From contig NZ_JXQZ01000023.1 in NCBI RefSeq assembly GCF_000878135.1, positions 1-64,000 of the forward strand: 64,000 nucleotides of DNA. The letters run 5' to 3'. The translations under genes were made by a program, and so were the position numbers. Under the pieces are notes generated by a model. It searched no databases. It saw only the letters and a program-made list of their open reading frames with translations, and was not told the origin of the DNA. Position 1 is the stretch's first letter; each line of letters opens with the position of its first letter. Source of the DNA: Frigoribacterium sp. MEB024. Lineage in GTDB: Bacteria; Actinomycetota; Actinomycetes; Actinomycetales; Microbacteriaceae. This document shows, piece by piece, positions 30,267 through 37,835 of the stretch.

Positions 30267-31291
30267 CGTGCGGAGGTCGGACGGTCGGATGCCGCTTGTC
30301 GGCCGAGGGGCCCGGCGGCGATGTCGTTCAAGATGACGTATGCCGGGCGCCCCATGGCACTGTTCACGGCGACGCCGATGTACTCGGCCACGATGCCGAG
30401 GAAGAACAGCACGGCCCCGCTCGCCACGAGCAGGACGATCATCAAGGACGCCCATCCGGGCTCGACGATGAGGTCGAAGAGCCTCGCGATCAGGACGAAG
30501 ACCGCGAAGACGGCGCCGACGAGGGCCAAGGCTGCGCCGACGATGCTGACGAGTCTCAACCCCTTGGTACCGGAGGTGAGGAACATGCGCCAGAAATGGG
30601 ACAGGAGCTTGCGAGGAGAGTACCCGGAGCGCCTGCCCCCCTCTTCCCGCAACACGACGTCGCACTGGGCGACGCGTGCCGTGATCCATCCGAGTGCGAC
30701 GTCGAGGTAGACACCCGTTCCCGCGTAGGCCGAGACTGCCCGCGCGACGTCCCCCAGAACCAGTCGATAGCTCTGGTAGACGGTCACGTTCGGGTCGCTC
30801 GACACGCCTGAGATGACCCTCTTCGAGAGCTTCGAGGCCATGTTGCGGAGCACTCCGTGGGGCGCGGCGTTGCGGGCCCTCGAATACACGAGGGCGGCCT
30901 GCTGGCTCATCGCCGTGTCGAGCATGTCCGGGATGAACGCAGGATCGTGCTGACCGTCTTCGTCCAAGGTCACGACCCATTCACCGCCGGACGACGCCAT
31001 GCCCGCAAGTGTCGCGGCGTGTTGTCCGTAGTTGCGGCTCAGCCAGACGGGTCGGACCTGAGGATACTTCGCGGCGAGTCGTCGGATTTCTCCGTCCGAC
31101 CCGTCGGGACCGTTGTCGAAGACCAGGAGCACCTCGTCGACGACGTACGCGTGGCCCCCGCCCGAGATCTGGACGTCGAAGAAAGGCGCGAGCTCGTCGA
31201 GGACCCCTCCGAGTGTGGTGCGACCCTGGTAGACGGGCACCACCACAGACATCCGGTGAGGATTGATGGTCTCTTCGTTCCCCGAATTCAC
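30263..31291 (-). CDS. GtrB/ArnC-like GT2 with two C-terminal membrane helices
   Basis: A 342-residue GT2 with MSVVVPVYQGRTTLGGVL near 14-31, VFDNGPDGSDGEI, TLDEDGQHDPAFIPDML, and two long transmembrane helices near 245-305, closing with GIVAEYIGVAVNSAMGRPAY. This is the architecture of undecaprenyl-phosphate glycosyltransferases (GtrB, ArnC), which work with GtrA flippases; a GtrA gene lies 1 kb away. GTG 31291 was chosen because TACCGT lies 8 nt upstream; an alternative is ATG 31252. The downstream epimerase is translationally coupled. Confidence 0.88.
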   Translation of the reverse strand: MNSGNEETINPHRMSVVVPVYQGRTTLGGVLDELAPFFDVQISGGGHAYVVDEVLLVFDNGPDGSDGEIRRLAAKYPQVRPVWLSRNYGQHAATLAGMASSGGEWVVTLDEDGQHDPAFIPDMLDTAMSQQAALVYSRARNAAPHGVLRNMASKLSKRVISGVSSDPNVTVYQSYRLVLGDVARAVSAYAGTGVYLDVALGWITARVAQCDVVLREEGGRRSGYSPRKLLSHFWRMFLTSGTKGLRLVSIVGAALALVGAVFAVFVLIARLFDLIVEPGWASLMIVLLVASGAVLFFLGIVAEYIGVAVNSAMGRPAYVILNDIAAGPLGRQAASDRPTSAR

Positions 31292-31299
31292 AGGACTCG

Positions 31300-31305
31300 A
31301 CGGTA
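31300..31305 (-). promoter_or_regulatory. -10-like element of the GtrB-like gene
   Basis: TACCGT on the minus strand, 8 nt before GTG 31291. The same 8-nt spacing and a GTG start occur in the next gene upstream. Confidence 0.35.
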
Positions 31306-31334
31306 GCACAGGGCCGTCCCTCCGCCTCGTCCGG

Positions 31335-32648
31335 TCAATGCCCGGACGTGCCGTCGGGCGGCGTCGTGGCGAGGCTCTCCTGGACCGCCGCGGGCGCCGC
31401 AACTCGGCTTGCCAGGACGACGGCGGCAACGAGGTTGATGGTGGAGCCCACCAGGAAGCCGAGGCTGCCTGCCTGGACACCCCAGGTCGGCGCCGCCACA
31501 GCCATCGTGACCACGCCCATCACGAAACCGGAGACGGTCGTCAGCGCGACGGCGCGTGACCTGCCGGACGCGAGGAGGAAGGCGGCGGGCACCAGGCCGA
31601 TCGAGAAGACGTAGACACCGACCATGAGGAAACGCAGCAGAGGGACGGCCTCGGCACCCTCGGCCGGATAGAAGAACGGCAGGTACCACGGCGCCGCCCA
31701 GGCGACCGCTCCGAAGACGATCGCCGCGACCGCCGCGAAACCGGCGAACAGCGCGAGGGGCCCGCGCTGGCGGAGGGTCGCTCCCCCGACGCGGTGCGCG
31801 AATGCCGGCACGACGATCTGGCTCACGGCCTGACCGAGCATGGATGCCGGTGTGGCCAGGGTGAACGCCGCCGCGTAGATGCCGGCTCGCGTTCCGGGCT
31901 CGACGACCTGGGCGGTGATCATGGCCAGTTGCAGCAACCCGTTCGTGGTCACACCCGCCAGGACGTTCCACCCCGCGAATGCGAGGGCGTCTCGGGTGAC
32001 GTCCGGAGCGACCTGCATCCCGCCCTCACGCACCGGGATCGACCTGGGCCACGACGCCACCGTGAAGACGGTGTAGCCGATCGAGAGGGGCACGAGGACG
32101 AGACCACCCTGTCCACTCACCATCACGACGACCAGCAGTCCGAGACTGAGCGCGGCGGACAGCGTGTCCCAGAGGGCGACACGCGCAGTACGGTGCCTGC
32201 CCAGCTGCCCGCCCCGCGTGTAGGCGTACGTCCCGTAGCCGATCACGAGCCAGGCGCAAGAGAGCGCGACGGGGAGGGAGTTGCCGAGGGCGAGGGCGAC
32301 CGGCACGGATGCCAGCGCCAGCACTGTGCCCGATCCGAGGACTGTGGCACCGAGAGCTCGATTGAGCCGCCGATCGTCGACCCGCCCCCTGAGCGCGAGC
32401 GCCAGGAACCTCGAGGCGGTGTTGCCCGCGGCGGTCGGCCACAGCAGCGCGGCGAAGATCGACAACGAGAGCAGGGTCGACGCGTGACCGAGCGCTTCGG
32501 TGCCGAAGGCAGCGCCGATCACGACGGTGTAGGCGAGACGGGACAGCCCCTGGACGCCGATTCCCCACGTCGACAGGGCGGCGGACAGCAGAACCGAGGT
32601 GGAAGGAGAGGAAGCATCAGCGGGAGACGTTCGATCCGGGCCACTCAC
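31335..32648 (-). CDS. Polysaccharide flippase-like membrane protein (MOP superfamily)
   Basis: A 437-residue protein with about twelve to fourteen hydrophobic helices. It has the pattern of Wzx/MurJ-type oligosaccharide flippases: a start with LLSAALSTWGIGVQGLSRL, and NVLAGVTTNGLLQLAMITAQVVEPGTRAGIYAAAF in the middle. It would move lipid-linked glycans across the membrane. GTG 32648 was chosen because TAAGCT lies 8 nt upstream and an earlier ATG (32732) would add a low-complexity tail. It is divergent from the DUF2142 gene. Substrate unknown. Confidence 0.78.
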   Translation of the reverse strand: MSGPDRTSPADASSPSTSVLLSAALSTWGIGVQGLSRLAYTVVIGAAFGTEALGHASTLLSLSIFAALLWPTAAGNTASRFLALALRGRVDDRRLNRALGATVLGSGTVLALASVPVALALGNSLPVALSCAWLVIGYGTYAYTRGGQLGRHRTARVALWDTLSAALSLGLLVVVMVSGQGGLVLVPLSIGYTVFTVASWPRSIPVREGGMQVAPDVTRDALAFAGWNVLAGVTTNGLLQLAMITAQVVEPGTRAGIYAAAFTLATPASMLGQAVSQIVVPAFAHRVGGATLRQRGPLALFAGFAAVAAIVFGAVAWAAPWYLPFFYPAEGAEAVPLLRFLMVGVYVFSIGLVPAAFLLASGRSRAVALTTVSGFVMGVVTMAVAAPTWGVQAGSLGFLVGSTINLVAAVVLASRVAAPAAVQESLATTPPDGTSGH

Positions 32649-32656
32649 GAGGGTCG

Positions 32657-32662
32657 AGCTTA
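32657..32662 (-). promoter_or_regulatory. -10-like element of the flippase gene
   Basis: TAAGCT on the minus strand, 8 nt before GTG 32648. Confidence 0.35.
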
Positions 32663-32759
32663 CGGGAGCGCTGGCACGGCGTGCGCCGGGAGCCGACGAC
32701 GAGTCATTACCATCGACACGGCACAACGCCACGCATCGCGACCGAAAGTCCCCTCACAC

Positions 32760-34343
32760 ATGACCCACAGCGCCCCGACCGAAGCGCCCTCCACGGAGGT
32801 CCGACAGACGAATCCGCCTCGTGCGGCACACCGACGAAATCCCCTGAAGGTGTTCGTCGGCGCCTTTCTGATCCTTTCGGCGGTCGGCACGAGCTGGGTC
32901 TTCGGCAGCCCCGTCATGGCCGTGCCGGACGAGCCCGCCCACGCGATCCACGCCGCTGCCGTCGTCCGCGGACAATGGACCGGCGAACGAACCGATCAGG
33001 GCGGCTGGACGAACGTCGAAGTGCCCGAGTACGTGGCCGAGAGTTACGACGTCCGCTGCTACGCCTTCAACCCTGCGGTGTCCGTCGAGTGCCAGGGTGA
33101 GATCCCCTCCGGCGAGTCTCCGACCGTGATCACGACCTCCGCAGGCTCCTACAACCCTGTCTACTACGCATTCGTCGGACTGCCCAGTCTCGTGCTGGAC
33201 GGAGCGAGCGCCTTCTATGCCATGCGCCTCGTCGGCGTCCTCCTGTGCGCCGCATTGCTCGCACTCGCCGTGGTGGCCCTGACGCAGCTTCGCCGCACGA
33301 GCTTCGTCGGCATCGCCTTCGTGGCGGCGACGACACCCATGGTGACCTTCCTCATGGCCGGCATAAACCCGAACGGCATGGAGATCGCGTCGGCCGTCAT
33401 GCTCTTCTGCTGGTTGCGCCTCCTCACGGATCGGATCGACGAGGGCATCCCGGCTCACCGCGTCGTCATGGTGGCGCTGGCCGCCGTGGCGGTCGCCAAC
33501 ACGCGGAGCATCGGACTGCTCTGGCTCCTCGTCATCGTGGTGGCCACGCTCGCGGACCTTCGTGTGCTCAGGCTGTTGGTCCGTTCACGGGCGTTCTGGA
33601 TCGGGACCGTCGGCATCGGCCTGGGCGTGGCCTTCAGCCTCGTCTGGCTCGCGTCGACCCAGAGCCTGGACGTCACGGTTCCGAACCCGGGTGCGGGCAC
33701 GCCCTTCCCCGCCGCGTTCCACATCATGGTCACCCAGACCTACGAGAACTTCCAGGGCTACGTGGGACTCTTCGGCTGGCTCGACACCCCGGTGCCGTCG
33801 ACGGTGGTGTTCCTCTGGACCTCGGTCGTGTTCGTGGCCGTCGTCGGAGGACTCTTCTTCGGTCGTGGCCCGAGTCGACGGGCCCTCATCGTCGTGCTCG
33901 CGGCGTTCTTGCTGGTCCCTCCTCTCGTCCAGGGCGCGACGGCCTTCGACTACGGCTTCATCTGGCAGGCCCGTTACGTCCTCGCGCTCTACGCCGTCAC
34001 CGTCGTGGCGGCCGGCGTGGCCCTGGACGTCGCCTTCCCGAACGGTCTCGCCGAACCGCGGGCACGGCGACTGGCGTTCGCCGTGCTCGGTCTCCTGGCT
34101 GCGCTCCACGTCTACTCGTTCCTCTGGAACCTCCGTCGTTACGTGGTGGGAACACCGGACGGCTGGCGGAAGATGTTGGCAGCTCCGGAGTGGCAGCCGC
34201 CGGGAACGTGGATGTTGTGGGCGGCGGTCCTCGTCGTCGCCGTCGGGGTGGGCGTCGAGGCGACGCGCCGCACGTTCCTGGCTCGTCCATCCCTTCTCGT
34301 CGACGAAGCCGGCAGAACCACGAGGCCAGTCACGACCTCGTGA
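32760..34343 (+). CDS. DUF2142 family membrane protein
   Basis: A 527-residue polytopic protein of the DUF2142 type, with about eleven transmembrane helices. The first external loop contains VPDEPAHAIHAAAVVRGQW and later AGSYNPVYYAFVGLP. The motif TPMVTFLMAGINPNGMEIASAV in the third to fourth helix region is typical of the family. DUF2142 proteins are GT-C-like and occur in surface polysaccharide clusters. The ATG follows a short leader with TACCAT (32708-32713) as likely -10. It ends convergently before a strong terminator shared with the repeat-containing secreted protein. Confidence 0.8.
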   Translation: MTHSAPTEAPSTEVRQTNPPRAAHRRNPLKVFVGAFLILSAVGTSWVFGSPVMAVPDEPAHAIHAAAVVRGQWTGERTDQGGWTNVEVPEYVAESYDVRCYAFNPAVSVECQGEIPSGESPTVITTSAGSYNPVYYAFVGLPSLVLDGASAFYAMRLVGVLLCAALLALAVVALTQLRRTSFVGIAFVAATTPMVTFLMAGINPNGMEIASAVMLFCWLRLLTDRIDEGIPAHRVVMVALAAVAVANTRSIGLLWLLVIVVATLADLRVLRLLVRSRAFWIGTVGIGLGVAFSLVWLASTQSLDVTVPNPGAGTPFPAAFHIMVTQTYENFQGYVGLFGWLDTPVPSTVVFLWTSVVFVAVVGGLFFGRGPSRRALIVVLAAFLLVPPLVQGATAFDYGFIWQARYVLALYAVTVVAAGVALDVAFPNGLAEPRARRLAFAVLGLLAALHVYSFLWNLRRYVVGTPDGWRKMLAAPEWQPPGTWMLWAAVLVVAVGVGVEATRRTFLARPSLLVDEAGRTTRPVTTS

Positions 34344-34418
34344 CGCGGTGAGGCAGCGGGGAGACCAGACATTCCTCGCCGCCCCCCTCGCCCGAACACC
34401 ACAGACACGGGGCAGACG

Positions 34419-34453
34419 ACGAAGGGCCAGGGCTGATCGCCCTGGCCCTTCGT
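34419..34453. terminator. Strong bidirectional terminator
   Basis: A perfect 14-bp stem, ACGAAGGGCCAGGG / CCCTGGCCCTTCGT, with a 7-nt loop, between the convergent DUF2142 (plus) and repeat-protein (minus) genes. Confidence 0.85.
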
Positions 34454-34469
34454 GTGTGCGCCGACCCGG

Positions 34470-36536
34470 TCAGGGGACGATGACCTGCCCGCAGAAGAGT
34501 TGCGGATTCGTCCCTCCGGCCGTGTCGAGAGCGTAGACGCACACCTGACGAGGTCCGGACGCAGCCGGGACGACGGCCTGGTATCCGTGCGAGCCCGTGA
34601 CACCGAAGACCCGGTTCACGTCAGGCCGGGGCTGGTCGGCCGAGAGGGCCGTGCCCTTGCCGTCCACGTAGACGTGCACCGGGATGGACGCCGCGGTGGC
34701 GTCGGGGTCGAAGGCCCATCCCTTGACGGACACTCCACCCGCCACTCCGACGACGGACTCGTTGCTCGCGGTCGGTGGGGCGTTGGTCGTGACGAAGGTC
34801 TGACAGCGCATCAGGACGGTCGCCCCGGCCCCTTGGTTGATCGCATAGACGCAGATCTCGTGCGAACCGCTCCGGACGGGAACCGTGGTCGAGAACCCGT
34901 GGGCGGCTCCGTAGGCGGGGAACGACCTCGCGATGTCACTTCGAGGTGCGTCGGCCGTGATCGCCCGTCCGACCCCGTCGACGTACACGTGAACCGGGAT
35001 GGACGCCGCTGTGTCCGGGTCGAGCGCCCAACCGCGCACGGTGACGGAGTCGCTGGACGCCGTGACGGCGTCGACGACGCCGATCGGAGAGCCGGACGGA
35101 ACCGACACCGAGGAGCATCTCATCGTGGTCGTGCTCCCCGCCCCGACGTTCAGCGCGTAGATGCAGACGTCATGTGCGCCCGGGGTCGCCGCAAGGGTGG
35201 TGGAGAACCCGTGGGCTGCACCGTACGCGGGGAAGTTGCGACCGATGTCGGGCCGGTTCTCGTTCGCCACGAGTGCGGTGCCCTTTCCGTCCACGTAGAC
35301 GTGCACGGGAATCGACGCCGTCGTGTCGTAGTCGAGGGCCCAACCCGAGACGACGATCTGACCGGGCCCGGCGGCCAGGGTGTCGACGACACCGACCGGG
35401 TTGGGCGGCAGCACGGTCACCGAGCGGCATCCGAGGGACGAGGTGTTCCCCGAGGCCACACCGATGGCGTAGACGCACACGTCCCACGTTCCGGGGGACG
35501 CCGCGACGCTCGCGGAGTACCCGTGGGCGGAGCCGAGAGCCGGGTAGACCGCACCGACGTCGGGCCGCGATCCGTCGGCTCGGATCGCCGTGCCCTGAGC
35601 GCCCACGTAGACGTGGACGGCGATCGACGCGGACGTGCTCGGGTCGGCGGCCCAGCCGCTCACCGTGACCTTGCCCACGCCGCCACTGAGCGACTCGATG
35701 CTGCCGAACGGTTTCGTGGGTCCGGTCGGCGAGCCGAACCAGTCGTTGAAGTAGACCCAGAAGTTCCGGTTGCCGTAGGCGGAACAGGCGTCTCCCGATC
35801 CGTTGAGGTTCGCCAGCGCCGCGGCATTGGGCGTGTAAGGCGTGTAGTAGTACAAGTTCGCCGTGGCCTGGTTCTTGATGAAGACGCTCTTCGAACCGCA
35901 CGCGGCATTGGGGTTGTACAGGACGTTGCGGTTGCCACCCGGGGCGTACTGGGTGAAGTAGTTGCTCGTCCCGGCTGGATTGGCGTAACGCTTGAACTGC
36001 CAGGACGCCTTGTAGAGCTGGTTGTAGACACCCGCGAACGACGGATCGCAGCCCCCGTTGGCACTGTCGGGGCACGCATAACCCATGGCTCGCTCGAGTC
36101 GTGCGTCCGACGGCCCCTTGGCGATGGAGCCCGTGACCAGGCTCTGCTCCTTCTGGAGCGTCACCAAGAGGACCTGGGGATTGATCCCGCAGGCCTGGGC
36201 GACCTTGGCGATGATGCGGGAGACGGGCTCCTGGGACGCCCCTTGGTACGCACCGCACATGGCGTCCGCCCCCCGGGACGAGGTGTCGAGCCTCTTGGCA
36301 CTCAGGCAGTTGGCATTCGTGCAGCTACCGATGCGAGAGGTCAGGAACGCCTGGATCTGGGCTTCGGACATCGCGGACGCGTTGAAGAACGTCTGATCCG
36401 AGATGATGTTCCCGGGATCGAAGTCGGCCCCGGACACCGCCTGGGCCGGTGGGGACGACGAACCCCACGCCAGGCCGGTCATCAGACCTGCTGCGACGGC
36501 GATGGCTGCTGCCATCGCGATGAACCTTCTCGACAC
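34470..36536 (-). CDS. Secreted protein, lysozyme-like domain plus four tandem repeats
   Basis: A 688-residue exported protein. The signal peptide (1-33) has a basic start MSRRF and a cleavage-like PPAQA. Residues about 37-270 form a Cys-containing domain with FDPGNIISDQTFFN and the helix GINPQVLLVTLQKEQSLVTG, which resembles the catalytic helix of lytic transglycosylase/lysozyme folds (inference). It is followed by four repeats of about 100-106 residues (near 277-380, 381-484, 485-590 and 591-688). Each has SGWAxDP, SIPVHVYVDGKGTA, RPDI, AHGFSTT and CVYA motifs plus two Cys. Probably a cell-wall hydrolase or wall-associated protein. AGAAGG precedes the ATG, and TAGAGT at 36645-36650 is a candidate -10, implying a leader of ~100 nt. 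Confidence 0.78.
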   Translation of the reverse strand: MSRRFIAMAAAIAVAAGLMTGLAWGSSSPPAQAVSGADFDPGNIISDQTFFNASAMSEAQIQAFLTSRIGSCTNANCLSAKRLDTSSRGADAMCGAYQGASQEPVSRIIAKVAQACGINPQVLLVTLQKEQSLVTGSIAKGPSDARLERAMGYACPDSANGGCDPSFAGVYNQLYKASWQFKRYANPAGTSNYFTQYAPGGNRNVLYNPNAACGSKSVFIKNQATANLYYYTPYTPNAAALANLNGSGDACSAYGNRNFWVYFNDWFGSPTGPTKPFGSIESLSGGVGKVTVSGWAADPSTSASIAVHVYVGAQGTAIRADGSRPDVGAVYPALGSAHGYSASVAASPGTWDVCVYAIGVASGNTSSLGCRSVTVLPPNPVGVVDTLAAGPGQIVVSGWALDYDTTASIPVHVYVDGKGTALVANENRPDIGRNFPAYGAAHGFSTTLAATPGAHDVCIYALNVGAGSTTTMRCSSVSVPSGSPIGVVDAVTASSDSVTVRGWALDPDTAASIPVHVYVDGVGRAITADAPRSDIARSFPAYGAAHGFSTTVPVRSGSHEICVYAINQGAGATVLMRCQTFVTTNAPPTASNESVVGVAGGVSVKGWAFDPDATAASIPVHVYVDGKGTALSADQPRPDVNRVFGVTGSHGYQAVVPAASGPRQVCVYALDTAGGTNPQLFCGQVIVP

Positions 36537-36669
36537 GGACGGCCTCCCTGGGGCGTGCGGTCGAGGCGTCTCCCTCCGCCGCTACCTGGCGGCGTGCCTC
36601 GTCGATCGAGCGGGAGTCGGATGCGAAGCCCGACCAGTTCTCAGACTCTAGCTGTACGTACCCCGTTCG

Positions 36670-37728
36670 TCAGGCAACGTCCCCCGAAGACGGGGCAGCA
36701 TCCGAGGAGGACAACGACCGCTCCACCCGAAGGCGATCGGCGCGAGAGACGCCCGAACGCCGCCGTGCCACGACGGCGGAGCGTGACGCGGTCACCAGCC
36801 CTCTCGACACCGCCGCCCAGTCTCGTCGGGTCAGAACAGCCGTGTCCGGTCGCGCGAGATCGATCAGGAGGCGCGCGAGGGTCCTCAGGACGACACGGAG
36901 AACGAATCCCCAGGATCCGTTGCGGAGAACCACCAGAAGACGGTTCCTCATGCTCTGACGGCGAACGAGAACACCGGCGTCGTCCGAACTGGCCGCGTGC
37001 CGGTGGACAGCCCGGGCCGAGGCCGCGTGGACGATCTCCTGCCCCGCCAGACGAAGCCTCCACGAGACGTCGAGGTCCTCGTAATACATGAAGAGCGACT
37101 CGTCGAAACCGCCGACGGCGGCCAACGCCGATCGCCGCAGGAAGGCAGCCCCTCCGGAGAAGCCGAAAGGACGACCCCCAGGGTCGGCGACGAGGTCGAC
37201 GGGTCGTAGCCAGTCGCGGTCACGACCGTTCCCGTCGGGTCCGAGCTCGATCCCGGTACCGTTCATCAAGGTCACGGCGTCGGCGTCGTCGGACCTCCGC
37301 CAGGCCACCCCCTCCCCGTCGACGAGCGCACGCCCGCCCCGGGACCCCGACGGGACGAAGCGCCCTTCGAGGGTCACCGTGGCCGAAGCCGCGGCCACGG
37401 TCTCCCCCCCGTCGCTCAGCGCCCGGAGGCCGGCGTCCAGGAACCCCGGTTCAGCGACGGCGTCGTTGTTCAGCAGGACGACGACGTCCCCGGTCGAGGC
37501 CTCGATGCCTCGACGAACGCCGCCGGCGAAACCGGCGTTCGTGGACTCCTCGACGACGACGAGATCGGGGAACGTCCGCCGGAAGATGTCGACGGCTCCA
37601 GGGCGCGCCTCGTTCTCGACCAGGACGACCTCGAACGACCACTGGGAGTCCTGGCCGATCAGCGAATGGAGACAACGCACGGTCAGTTCGGGTTGACGCC
37701 AGTTGACCACGATCACGGATGCGTCCAT
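36670..37728 (-). CDS. GT2 glycosyltransferase
   Basis: A 352-residue GT2 of the rhamnosyltransferase-like group. Motifs are MDASVIVVNWRQPELTVRCL, VVLVENEARPGAVD, NAGFAGGVRRGIEASTGDVVVLLNNDAV, and GGFDESLFMYYEDLDVSWRLRLAG, which is the usual acceptor-side signature. The C-terminal ~110 residues are basic and helical, possibly membrane-associated. ATG 37728 was chosen because it starts the conserved first strand. It is divergent from the GT2-GT4 fusion gene. Donor sugar unknown; rhamnose is plausible from context. Confidence 0.85.
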   Translation of the reverse strand: MDASVIVVNWRQPELTVRCLHSLIGQDSQWSFEVVLVENEARPGAVDIFRRTFPDLVVVEESTNAGFAGGVRRGIEASTGDVVVLLNNDAVAEPGFLDAGLRALSDGGETVAAASATVTLEGRFVPSGSRGGRALVDGEGVAWRRSDDADAVTLMNGTGIELGPDGNGRDRDWLRPVDLVADPGGRPFGFSGGAAFLRRSALAAVGGFDESLFMYYEDLDVSWRLRLAGQEIVHAASARAVHRHAASSDDAGVLVRRQSMRNRLLVVLRNGSWGFVLRVVLRTLARLLIDLARPDTAVLTRRDWAAVSRGLVTASRSAVVARRRSGVSRADRLRVERSLSSSDAAPSSGDVA

Positions 37729-37773
37729 CCGATCATTGTGACAGCGGGAGGAGAGCTGTCGGCGACGCCCTCG

Positions 37774-37779
37774 TATAGT
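37774..37779 (+). promoter_or_regulatory. -10 element for the GT2-GT4 gene
   Basis: TATAGT about 57 nt before the GTG start at 37836; that start has its own TTGGAG ribosome binding site at 37823-37827. Confidence 0.45.
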
Positions 37780-37835
37780 GGGACCGCACTCGCGGGGCCC
37801 TCCGGCCCGCCCCACCGTCCCTTGGAGTACCCACC

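Noticed and set aside
36537-36650. c-di-AMP-type riboswitch in the leader of the secreted wall protein
   Set aside because: The leader is about 100 nt, but I could not find the conserved c-di-AMP riboswitch sequence blocks; only one small hairpin is visible.
34452-37091. Plus-strand open frame of 879 codons opposite the secreted repeat protein
   Set aside because: The opposing frame has a signal peptide, repeats, a ribosome binding site and a terminator; the plus frame is repetitive only because it mirrors those repeats.
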